Source: Perognathus longimembris pacificus (taxonomy: Eukaryota > Chordata > Mammalia > Rodentia > Heteromyidae). From it: a stretch of 64,000 nucleotides of DNA. Shown here piece after piece: positions 1-11,794 of the stretch. The position numbers and the translations under genes were made by a program. The notes under the pieces are model-generated. The model was given only the letters and a program-made list of their open reading frames with translations, was not told where the DNA came from and did not search any database. Each line of letters opens with the position of its first letter. The stretch's first letter is position 1. Where the stretch lies: assembly GCF_023159225.1 (NCBI RefSeq), contig NC_063170.1:59441708-59505707 (forward strand). The letters are read 5' to 3'.

Positions 1-83
1 CCCCTGGGTAGCTAAGAGTGCAGGCTAAAACATTGCATGTGTGCATGCATGTATGTGTGTGTTTGTGTATCTGTGCATGCACA

Positions 84-275
84 CTCCTACTCCTAGGGCT
101 TGAACTCAGGGCCTCGGCATTGTTCCTGAGCTTCTTTTTGCTCAGGGCTAGCACTCTACCACTTGAGCCACAGTGCCACTTCAGGCTTTTTCTGTTTATG
201 TGATACTGAAGAAGCGAACCCAGGGCTTCATACATGCTAGGTACACACTCTAACATTAAACCACATTCCCAGGCC
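84..275 (-). mobile_element. Dimeric ID-like SINE
   Basis: Read on the minus strand this is an ID-like head followed by the right unit with ctcaagtggtagagtgctagc-type box A and gagttcaagccc-type box B. It is diverged and has no clean target duplication. It lies beyond the PROK2 poly(A) signal. A TG-rich run flanks it at 33-70. Confidence 0.8.
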
Positions 276-297
276 CTGTGAGACTTTTATTTCCACG

Positions 298-470
298 TAA
301 CCACCAAAGTTTGAAGTGGGGCTACTATGGCTCAAGTAGTAAAGCACCAGCTTTTTTTTTATTAAGTGAAAAAGCTAAGAGATGGCACCTAAATCTTGAG
401 TTCAAGTCCCAGTACCAGCATAGACACACATATTCGCGCACGCGCGCACACACACACACACACACAAAGA
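298..470 (+). mobile_element. SINE right-unit fragment with CA-repeat tail
   Basis: This is a single right unit (ggctactatggctcaagtag ... gttcaagtcccagtaccagc) with an internal poly-T insertion. It is followed by a CA microsatellite at about 441-466 that probably grew from its A-rich tail. Confidence 0.7.
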
Positions 471-1074
471 AACAGAAGTAATGACCCAGGAGAAAGGCAA
501 CAAATGGCAAAGCTGTGTGCTTCTTTGTGGCGGTGAGAGGCAGCTACGATGGTTAATTTTCCAAACAAACTGCACATTTGTTCTCTTGGACATGGAGGCC
601 CCTCCCCACTTTAGGCCCTAGCTTTAAAGAACAAACCAAAACAGAACTGGAACAAAATTGTTTAAATGTGGAACTTTGATGAAAATGAGTGTTTAAAGCC
701 AAATGAAGTTCTCACCACCTACCAAAAAAGGATGGCTTGCCCATCATATGGGAACATATTTAGCAAAATTGCTTTACAAAAAAAAAGGGGGGGGGGGGGC
801 TGGGGGAGAGGTAAGAGCATGTGGGCAGGCCAAATTTGTTTCAAAGTTTGTGAACATAAACTAACCCAAACAAACACTTGTCTCACCAAAGACAGCAATG
901 TTAACACACAAAATCCCACCCATTTCTGCCATCTGGGATCGCCCAGGGGGATGAGTACATACATCAGGTACAACTGCAAATCCCTGAGGGAATAACCACA
1001 AAACAGGCTTTCCTGTCGTTGGTGGTGTTCTGGAAAGTCAGTCGGTGGGCATGGGCCAAGTGGAGTCAGTTAAA
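471..1074. other. Unique sequence downstream of PROK2
   Basis: No gene or repeat recognised. A homopolymer G run of about 12 bases lies at 787-800. Confidence 0.5.
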
Positions 1075-1093
1075 CTTAACATCTCACATGTGG

Positions 1094-1099
1094 TTTATT
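1094..1099 (-). terminator. Candidate PROK2 poly(A) signal AATAAA
   Basis: The minus strand reads AATAAA here, about 1.42 kb past the stop codon. It is the first canonical hexamer I found in that direction. Cleavage would be expected 10-30 bp further on, near 1075. Confidence 0.5.
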
Positions 1100-2109
1100 G
1101 GTGACATTAAATCACTTTACATTTGGGTTCTTCAAGGCCAAAGCACACAGGCACAGGGGTCCGGTTGGCACCCAGCCCCCCGGCTCACCTGTTGCTGGGA
1201 AGGCCCAGGGTCCATTCACGATGATCATCAATTTATCATGTTGTCATTTCCCTTCAGATTCCCAAACTTCACTCAGGTTCTCGTTTTACAACCTGAAACT
1301 TCATGACAACACACAACTTTCCTGTATGTAGCATGAAATGGAATGCAGTGTGTGGGCTAGTTTAACAACTGCAGAGTCTTTGCCCCATTTCAGATTAGCC
1401 TACACAGAAACACCTATTTGTAATAAAGACCGATGACAACCGTGACAAAAATAAGGATATATTAAAATAATCAAGTGATATACATTACTGTCATTATTCT
1501 GATACAGAATTTTTACACAGAGCTATTGATACCAGCACAAATGTCAGGATATCGGGCAATCTACTACAATAGACCTTTGGGTTACAAATAAAAATTTAAA
1601 TGATAACAACACCAACTGTAGAATGGTAACTAGTGTTATGCCGCATTAAAATCAATACTTCCTCATTAAGTGACATTTGGAAGAATATCTCTACCTAGAA
1701 GACTTAAGAAAAACCTTTATAAAAAGAAACCAATGTAATACTGTGTGGGAAATAATACCTTCTGCTTAAATTAAATCCCAAATCTAGTAATCTGAACTAT
1801 ATTAATTTGACTTCCATTTTGTTCTTTCCTCAAGTAGAAGTCCATTGGGTTAGGGAGGCTCAGGAACCTTCTAGAAATGCTTCCAATATTCACTCCATCA
1901 GAGAAATTTGGAGCATCTAGCTCAATTGTACCACCTCCTCAGAATTAAGTTGTACCATTAATCTGGGGAACAGCTAAATTCTAACTGGTGATTCCATCAC
2001 CATGTTAATGGTCTAGAACTCCACTTTAAACTAAGTGATAGGAAGGCCAATGGAGAAGAAAGTAAATGTCTTGAGGTTCTGTAAAGATAGGAGGACAAGG
2101 AGAATAAAG

Positions 2110-2110
<1 letters not shown>

Positions 2111-2154
<44 letters not shown>
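2111..2154. repeat. (TG)n microsatellite
   Basis: About 22 TG units lie within the probable 3' UTR of PROK2, which would be CA in the transcript. Confidence 0.95.
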
Positions 2155-2156
<2 letters not shown>

Positions 2157-2517
2157 TATTTGTGTGTGTAAGGGCAGTGGAGGGAGGAGCTAAAAGAATT
2201 TTCCTAACAAAGTATCAATTCTTACTCTCCTTGAAAATGGTGAGTTACTGGCATTAAAAAAAATAAACTTAAACAAAACCAAAACACAAACAGAAATGAG
2301 AACTGTTCCCATAATGCTTTGCACTTCACATTTCCATCCAAAATCAAAATTCCCCTTCAATTAAAACAAAATCACTCTAAAATCAAAGATGGGAAAAAAA
2401 AAGTTCCTTGGAAAGTGGAGAAAACAAAAACGCTCTGGCATTATTTGTTTGGCACAATCACAAGACCGTTAGAGACACAGTGTGCTGTTCACATTTAAAG
2501 TTTCTACTCCAACACAA

Positions 2518-2622
2518 TTACTTTCGGGCTAGACAAATGAACCGGTTAAATGAAGTCCGTAAACAAGCCAAGCCTGGCAGACATGGACAAGTGTGGTGCA
2601 TTCTCCGCCCAAAAAATGGAAC
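2518..2622 (-). CDS. PROK2: PROK2 terminal coding exon: C-terminal cysteines and stop
   Basis: This exon codes 34 residues plus TAA, starting [14 protein letters not shown] and ending NRFICLARK. It supplies the last four cysteines, which complete the five-disulfide, colipase-like prokineticin fold. The acceptor is a long pyrimidine tract ending tcttctag|GTT, and the splice is phase 0. The Arg-Arg pair within FGRRMHH is conserved in the family. The exon is 105 bp of coding sequence and then continues into a 3' UTR toward lower coordinates. Confidence 0.97.
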   Translation of the reverse strand, partial: VPFFGRRMHHTCPCLPGLACLRTSFNRFICLARK

Positions 2623-3137
2623 CTAGAAGAAAAAAAGAAAATTGAGTCAGAGCAGGAAAATGTTGCAAAACCAACCACACCATTCTTCAGATATCTTCCA
2701 ATAATTGCTAGTGGATTATTATTATCAATGGGAAAAAGTGGATAGAAAGCCAAATTCGTGGCTTATTGGTTATTAGGTATATGTTCACCGCTTTGCATAT
2801 GTCATCCATTCTCATCCTTACCACGGCCTTGTGAAGAGGGCCAGTGGCTTCACTGTACCCATTTTTCAGGCAAGTGACAGAGGCACAGAGACAGGATACG
2901 TAAGGTCACAGATTTGAGACTTGAGCTTGGTTAGAGCTGGACCAGAGATCCCAAGTTTTTTGCCTGTTGCTTTTTTCTTTTAGCAGTCTCCTACTTTAAC
3001 TCCTTAAGAAGAGTCCATGATCACAGGCACGCATACATCCACATGCAAATAGATTCATAGTAGAGCTGTAATACTTATATATCTACACATTTACATAGAG
3101 ATAACAGAAAGGCTGAGGTTGTTTCTATTTTGTTTTG

Positions 3138-3171
<34 letters not shown>

Positions 3172-6100
3172 GAACAGAGGAAAATGGCGGAAAGAGGAAC
3201 TCCATTTGCAGACATGTAACAAGCCAGGCATGGGACGCAGAGTGGCCCAGATAGAAAGCTCTGATTCGTTCCATCGCTCCACAACTCCCATCATGCACCA
3301 GTGAGGCTGAGATGAAGATAGTCAACCAGTAGCTATCGTGGTAGATCTTTGTACTAGAGTAAGTAGAACACACTCAAAGTATGTATGCTTTGGATAACTA
3401 GGAGAAACAAAATCATTTTCCCTCCCCTATGTTCTTGAGAGCTGAAGAGAGAAAAAAAAAGTTGTATGAAGAAAGTTTAATGCTATGGCTGGGTATGGTG
3501 GTGCATGTCTATAAGCCCAGCCCTTAGAGGAAGGATTCCAAGTTGGAGTCTAGGTTGAGATACATAGGAAGATCTTGTCTGAAAAAAAAAATCCAAAGAA
3601 GAAAAATCTGTCCAATGCTAATCTGGAGGTGTACTACAGGAGCAAGAACAAGAAGATGGCAAAAGGCTTCAACTACAACAGGCCAGGCCTCAAAAATTCT
3701 TCATGTCCCTTCAGCTTCCAGGCTCAAATGCTTTGTTAGATACCATTCCAGAGTGCTACCATCTTACCAAAAGAGGCTGCCCCACACCAACGCTCTCTCC
3801 TTGTGAGAAAAGCTGAGCTGTATCTACCAGATGTCTTCAAAACACATTCCTTTCTACAATAAGAAGGCTATCTTCAGACAGTGGCAGAACCATTCCAACC
3901 TAATTTTTCACATCAAACCAGTAGCACGGACCCAATTCGACGGATGCAGGGTAGGGGTGGGATGGGGTGGGGTGGGGTGTCAAAGCTAGTAATTCTCTGG
4001 GCTTATCTTTCCATGACACCATGCTTGCTTTCTTACCTCCTTTTTCCTTTTTCTTCTCTTCTTCATTCTTCTTTCCTGCCTTCCATATGCAAAATGGCTC
4101 TGGAAGGGTCAGGGAGATGAGTGACATCAATAAACATAAAGGGGTCAAAGGGAAGCAAAAGGAGGGCAGGGAGTATTGGGCAATCAACAGGCGTTGCAGG
4201 ACAGGCGGAGCTATCTTAGTGCTCAGAATGGTTCTGCCACTGTGTGAGTCATGGATACAGGGTAGGGGGGCTGGTTCAATTGCTGCCACCCCCAAAACAC
4301 ATCAGAGCAAGTAAGCTCAGCTGGATTGCCTTACAAGTAGATAGTGTGTGCACTGACCATCAGTGCCCTTTACAATTGGTTTGGACCCCCAGAGTCTGAG
4401 AGTTTCTTTTAAGTGCAAAGCATGACACACCTGAACATGAAGGTACTTTTCTCAACCAGACTCAATCTCCTCACAGGGGACACATGGCACTATCCAAGGA
4501 CATTCCTAATCATCAACAACTGGTGGCTATTCACATTTGGTGAGGAAAAGCCAGAAATGTTGCTGAACATTCTAAACCACCAAAAGAGCCCTTCACAACA
4601 GAGACTGATCTGGCTCAAAATGTCCACAGAGCTGAGGATGAGGAAAAACTGACAACAGAAAGCAAACCCCAAGGACAATGAGTCCAAAGTAAGTGAAAAA
4701 TCAGCAGTATGTCAGAGTGTTATAAAACAGAAACCACTCAAGTATGCTTTTGGTGCTGAGTGATGATGTGGACATTATGCCCTAATGGGGCGTTCTTGTT
4801 TGGCTTTTGCACTCACAGCTGGTGCTCTACTACTTGTGCCACACCTCCAGTTCCGGCTTTTTGCTGGTTAACTGGAGATAAAAGTCTCACGGGATTTTCT
4901 GCTTGGGCTGGCTCTAAATTACGTTTCTCAGATCCCAGCTTCCTGAGAAGCTAGGGTTCATATGAATTTGCCACAATGCCCTGCTGGCATGTTAGCCATG
5001 ACAGCAAGGTATGGTCAGAGCTTCATGCGTCCTGATGCCGCCATTACTCTGAACTGCCAGTGCCTTGAACACAGCAGAAAGGAAAATAATACTCTCTGCC
5101 GATCCTGAGCTGGGAGTCACGGGTATTATGTATAAACAGCACCCCAAACCCAAGGGCCAGATTTTCATTTTGCTTTGGGACCGGCAAGGCAGCCTCCTCT
5201 GGAAGCTAGGAAGGACAAGGTCACTTCCAAATCGGTCTTTCCTCTCAACTGCCACCATGTCCTGACTCCAGGTCCTCAGAAGAGAGGTCATGGCCATCGT
5301 ATTTGTGAGTACACGGCACTTAGTCTGGTACAGACAACACCTAAGGAAACACTTCGAATGAATGGACCTAGAATAAACCATGTAAAGTGAGGTAAGCCAA
5401 GCTCAGAGAGACAAACCGTGGATGTTTTCTCTCACACGTGGTAGCTAGATCTAAGCTACTGGGACCTAGTAAATTCTATGGTTCTCTAGGCATTTATACA
5501 TAGTGACACCAAAGAAGGACACTTTGAGGAGAGGACCAGAAAGGCACAATGCCCGTGTGCATCTGATCACACAAAGTAATTTTTATTTAAATAAACACCA
5601 GGAGGTTTTTAATCTTGCCCTTTTGCTGTTTTTATTTTGTTTGTTTCTTTTTGCTCTGTTTCTTCATTTATATGACTTTGGGAGTATACAGAGAGGCACA
5701 GAAATGGAGAGACAAATGCAGCAATGGTACTCACTGGACACTATGCTGAAAATGAACTCTAGGATTTATGGGTGGGGTTGGGAGAGGAAAACTGGGAGAG
5801 CTAGAAGGAAGGGGTGACATTGTCCAAAAAGAAACATACTCTCTATCTGACTTATGTAACTGTAACCCCTCTATATATCACCTTTATAATAACCACAAAA
5901 ATTTAAAATGCATATTAAGTAAAAGTAAATTTTGGTTATTATTGTTAAAAAAGAAAAGACAGCTAAGGAAATACTTTAAATGGAGAGACCTAGAACAAAT
6001 CATATTATGTGAGGTAAGCAAGCTCGGTGAGACAAAAGGTGCACGTTTTCTCTCATATGTAGAAGCTAGATCTAAGATGCCCTGGGGCTTGGTAAATCAT

Positions 6101-9100
6101 ACAGGTCTCTAGGCATTCATACACACTGAGGCCACAAGAGGATACTATTAGGGGAGGAACACAAAGGCTCAAGGCCTATGTACCTCTGATCACATAAAAT
6201 AACATTTACCAAAACGAATCCCAGGGAATAAAAACAAGATGTTCATTTTCTTTGTTTTTGCTTTCTTTTCTGTTGTCTTGTTTCTTCATTTGTCTGTCTT
6301 TGGGAGGGTAGTGGGGGGGGGCACAGAAATGGAGAGACAAAGGCTGAACAAATGCAGCAATCGTACTCACCAGACATGATGCCGAAAATGAACTTGTGGG
6401 TGGGGATAGGAGGGAAAAAAAAAAACTGGGAGAGTGAGGGAAGGGAGTAACATTGTCCAAAAAGAAATGTACTCTTTAGCTGACTTATGTAACTATGCCC
6501 CATCTGTATATCACTTTTATAATAACAAAAACAATTTTAAGGAAATATTTTGCCAAATGCCTGTGACTTCTACCCTGGCCTCCTCCCCAGACGCAGGCTC
6601 TCTTCCTCACAGAATGCTGTGTGATTGTTTCACACCGTTTGCCTCCCTTGTGCCTGCAACTGAGCAGGCCCAGCTAGGTTCAAGTTGCTAAGGATACTGA
6701 AGGGGCAGGCTGCTCTTGGGCATGTGTTTACAAGGCCAAGTGCTCTTGTGAAAGTCCCCAAAGTATCTTTGTACTCTTCAAAACAACAACAACAACCAGT
6801 CATTTATTTGCAGTACTGGGGTCATTCATTTATTTGCAGTATTGGGGTTTGAACTCGGGGCCTCAGGTGTGTCAAGCAAGCACTCTACCACTTCAGCCTC
6901 TTTGGCAACTCTTTGTGCTTTAGTTATTTTTCAGATAGAGGCTTGCTTTCTGTCCAGGCAAGCCTGGACCTCAATCCTCCTAATTCATGCTCTTGGCTAG
7001 CTGGAATGGCAGGTATATGCCACCCTGCCCAGTGCCTGTTTTGTTTTTTTTTTTATAGGTTGACTCAAGATCATCCCTCTCAGCCTCCTGTATGGCTGGG
7101 ATTACAGCCATGTTTATATTCTTGTCCTTATTGAAAGTTCAACATAACCATCAGTGTAGATCTACTTCCAGGATTACAGAGAACATAAGGATGACAGAGG
7201 ACGGCAGGCCCCTAGATTCTAGATTGCCTGCCTTCTCTTATTCAAACACAGGTTCCTTATTTAAGATCCTGTGTGTAGCTCCCTTTTCTCCACACAGCCT
7301 TTCCCAATAGCACCAGACAAGGAGATTTCCCTCCTGCCCTGCCATCTGTGACCATGCCTGCTGAGATGATACACTTGAGATACACTGCTCAGATCATATA
7401 CTTCCACATCTCCCAACATCAGGTAACCAAACCCATAGCTGTCTCACAGCCTCACTTGCAAGAAAAAAATGCTCACTGTAGTATGTGTTTGAGCTATTCA
7501 GTCCAAACTTGCCAGTTTACTTTCAAATCATTCCAACACTCAATCTCAATTCCTATTAGCCTGGAAATGTAAGCAAATTCTCTTTCAGAAACATTCTTAG
7601 AGCTGGAAATGTGGCTTAAGCAGTTAGAGCATTTTTAGAAAGCAGGAGGCCCTGAGTTCAATCCCTAGTACTTTTCCATCCCCCAACAGTATGATTCTTA
7701 CTCAAACTGCAGCAGTTTTACAGAGAAAATAGCGTTTACTAAAGGACAACAGGATAGTCGACCATGGTGGTGCATGCCTGCAATCTCAGCACTACAGAGG
7801 CTACGGAAGGAAGGCGAGGAGTTTAAGAACCTGCCTCCAAACCAGACAACAGAAACAAAGGGTATGTGAGCCATGCCTTTATTAAGTGTTAAAAATAGTT
7901 GTCAAAATAAAGAGGCTAAAGCTTTTATTTACGCTAAGTTGTATTTAGAACAAGAGGCCGGGAGGGATGGGAAGATTTCGGCTGGAGGCAAAAGTTTAAA
8001 CTGAATGAGACCCTACCTCAATCATACGTGGGGTGTCTTAGTTCATGCCTACAATCCTAGCTACTTGGGAAGGAGGATGGAAGCCTGAGGCCAGCCTACA
8101 CAAAAGTGTGAGACCCTCAAAACAAAGTAAAGTAAGAAAGGCTGAGGGCATGGCTCAAGAATTAGAGTGTTTGCCTAGAAACATGAGGCCCGGTGTTGAA
8201 ACCCTAGTACTGCCAAAAAGAATGTGTGTAGAAAATATTCTGTCCTTCCCTCAGTAAACATGTATCTATTAACATTTCATAATAGACATTTATGGATAAC
8301 CTTTTTCCCTTGATTTGTTTGGAAGAGAATATAGTTCAGAGATATCACAGAAGAAACTACATTTTCCCCAGAACAGGCCACTTCCTTTGTGACAAATAAT
8401 AACTCTAGTACTTAATCTTAAAAAAAAAAAAGGCTCAACAAAATGACCTTAATAGCACATTTTCAAGATGGAAAAAAAAAATCCCAATAGGAAAATTTAT
8501 AAAATCACACTCTAGCTGCCTTTCAAGTCCTCAATTAAATGGAGAGAATGTTAAAACCCAATCTGAAACTTTGTTTCTTTTTTTGTACTCCAACTTGAAC
8601 AAAGGGCCTCCTGCTTGCTAGACTGGTACTCAACTAGTTGAGCCACCCCTCCAGCCTTGGTTTTTGTGGTTATTTGTGCTGCTCACCTGGGTGCATATCT
8701 GAGCTGAGAATCTACCTATTTTAGGCTTCCTGGCTTCGCTGGGCTCACAGGTGTGTGAAGAGCTTCCCTTAGTGGAAAAAGAGCTTTACAAAGTGAGAGC
8801 CACCAGTACCTGTCTCAAAAACTTTTTCACTCAGTGTATCTATGATTCTAATGCTTTGTTTTTATTATGATAATCATAATCCGTTGCTTAAAGACTTCAT
8901 TACTAGACCTGTGGCTAAAAACAGAACATCAGAGCTAGGTGCCAGTGGCGTATGCCTGTAATCTGAAGCTACCCAGTCGGCTGCCATCTGAGACATACAG
9001 TTTGAAGCCAGCCTGGGCAAGAAAGTCTTTGGGACTCTTATCGCCACTTAACCACCAGAAAGCCAGAAGTGGAGCTGTGGCTCACATGGTAGAGCACTAG

Positions 9101-10965
9101 CCTTGAGCTAAGAAGCTCAGGGACACAGACTGGAGTGATAGACAGAAGGGGTGACTGGGGTGCCCTCTCTTAGGTAGCTTGCATGACTTCAACTAGCCAG
9201 TGAACCCCTCTGAGGCTTAGCACTGTCCTAAGTAGAGTGTGACAAACATCAGCCTCCATGGAGCTCAGACTTTCGGTGATGATTGAGTAAGAAATACAGA
9301 GAAGATATTCATTGCAGAGTGTCGGCCACATTGCTTCCCTTACCAAGCCCCAACCATCAGTGTGATCCACACAAGCCACGTGCTTACCCTTGCTGCTTCC
9401 CTTCCCTCAGCAGCGTGATGCGAACACGACGTAAAGACGTGATTCTTAAAGCAGAAAGTTAAGAGCAAAGGTTTCAGGCAGTGCCTTTAGGAAAGAGGAC
9501 GCAGTGTTGGGAAGAGGGACAAAGACCCTGCACTGGGGTCCTGCCAAAGGAGCTGGGCCAGACTTACCTGCTCCTGTTGAGTTTGGCATTGGGGTGGATG
9601 ACTCATAGTTTGAAACCTTCTCTGTCTTAAAGTGTACAAGAAGAAAAGGTGCGTGTCATGTTTCACAGTGAGTGCAGTGGAATGGCGAAACCCCCGGGAT
9701 GACTGACATCCAGCCAGAACCATTTCACAAGGCAACCACAGGAAAGCCAGTAGCAAACACAGTCTGCAGACTGACACCCCCAGCCCCAACAACCATAATC
9801 CACATCCCCGCCCTCACAGGGAAACCTCGGTAACAGGCAGAGATGATCAAAATAGTATTATTAGGGACTGTGGATGACCAGGCAAGATGGCTGGTTCTAG
9901 TATATCCTGATCATATGTGGAAAGGGGAGGGGGGAAGACATAGAATTCTGCTTGGCTCAAAAATATCCAATCTGTTTTCAAATGAATGAGAGGATACAAT
10001 GTATAGAGAACAGCCTACAGTGTAGCTGAACAAGGTTCCTGGCCTGGGGCTCTCTTCTCCATGCCTCTGGATGGCTAATGGTAGAAAGAAAAGAACTAAA
10101 GGGAGGCATCCAGGGAATCGGCTGAGCCCATACTGGGTTGCCACTTGCAGGGCAAGGACACTCCAGCTCCAAGCTCCCTCCACCTCCCCCTACTCGCTCC
10201 CTGATGGAATGGAAACTTCCTTACTGCAACCCCTAGACAGTGTCTCTGAGATCCTGTCCAGTCTAACCCCGTAGGTCTGGGGTCCTGCTGCTCACTACCA
10301 ACTGCTTTGCCAACCTATTGTTTAGGACATTGTGACACACGGAGCTACTCTGTAATAAAGTGAAATGCGAAAGTGTCATTCATCCCTAAACAATGTACCC
10401 CAGGAACAATGTACCCCAGAGGAAGAGCAGAGGGGGAAAAATACCTTGTATGTTAAAATAGAACAGTAATTGACCAGGTGGTACCTGAGGCAGGAAGATC
10501 ACTAGTTCCAGCTCACCTGGGCTACACAGAGTATTCAGGCCAGACTGAAATAAACAATACCTTTGTTTAAAAAAAAATAAGAAAACAAAACAAGAAAATG
10601 TAAGAATAATTGTATTATCGATGCTTTTCTGACAAAAGCAAAAACATAAGCCTTATTTTCTTCTGCCTGCCTGATCAGCAGGCCGTCTTTTCTTTTTCTT
10701 TTTTTTTTTTTTTTAACAACTTCTATACTTTCAGTTTTACAAAGAAGCCCAGAAGGTGGATAATACATATTTTGTCTTAAGTAATTCCTCATGCACTATA
10801 AATTATTTGGGTATCATTTCTAATGCCATGAGAAGAATGGTAGGAAAAAAAAACCCAACACTGCGAAGAGGAAGGTAGAGGATCCAATTCATTGTATACA
10901 TTTTCCAGCGTTCATGATCCCTTGCTGGAAGACCAGGTATGTCCACGGAAAGACACATTGGGAAG

Positions 10966-10996
<31 letters not shown>

Positions 10997-11762
10997 TACT
11001 AACTTTACGAGTCAGTGGATGGCAGCTGTCACCCAATTTGCCCATCGGTGTGCAAATCCTTATGCTCTTAACCCAGATACTAACAGCACAGCACATGCCT
11101 CCGCCACACTGGGGATCCTTGTCACACGCCTGCAACACAAGAAAGAGACATGGAAATGTGGATAGCAGGAAAGACTTGGAGTGGGGAAAATCGGAAATTA
11201 GCCATGAAAATACTCAGTAAATATCAAATTGCTATGATTTCAATAATACCTATGGAGAAAAGAGCTCCAGGCTTCATTTGCTCTACAATGAAATCCAATC
11301 AGATCTTTCCAGTTTTTCAGATGCAGGCTGAATGATAGCCCCCCACATGATGAAAATCTTAAAGGTGACATTTCAAAAAAATTAGCTCTCTTTCTCTAGC
11401 ATTTTATGGCTGAACTGGCATTGACATTGAAGAACGATCCTATATTAGGCCTCCAATATACATGGCCATTAGGAACTACATAAATCGAACCACGGGATTT
11501 TATGACTATTAACTGCAGAATACATTGGGCCTAATTTGTAAAAAGAGATTTAAATGGTCTCTAAATCTGGCATGAAATACTCCAGATGCATAAAGACACT
11601 GATGTAAATTTCAGAAGTGCTCATTTTCCCTTTCAAATATTTGCATTTTGGTTCAGGAGACTTGATGTTTTTCACACTGCTGACTTGGTTTTGCACCATT
11701 TCCTCTTGAAGGAAAGATATCTCAGATGTTAGGAATGGACAGACTAAGATGTATTCCCTAAC

Positions 11763-11794
<32 letters not shown>

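Larger units (their letters stand above)
1075..2517 (-). other. PROK2: Probable PROK2 3' untranslated region
   Basis: After the TAA at 2518-2520, about 1.4 kb of AT-rich, SINE-free sequence runs to the first AATAAA on the minus strand. It carries several ATTTA pentamers and a TG/CA microsatellite at 2111-2154. The absence of SINEs over this stretch, while they are dense nearby, fits a transcribed and constrained UTR. The exact end is inferred from the poly(A) signal only. Confidence 0.55.

Noticed and set aside
3900..4295. 131-codon minus-strand frame overlapping PROK2 exon 3
   Set aside because: It is in a different reading frame from the cassette exon and has no homology that I recognise.
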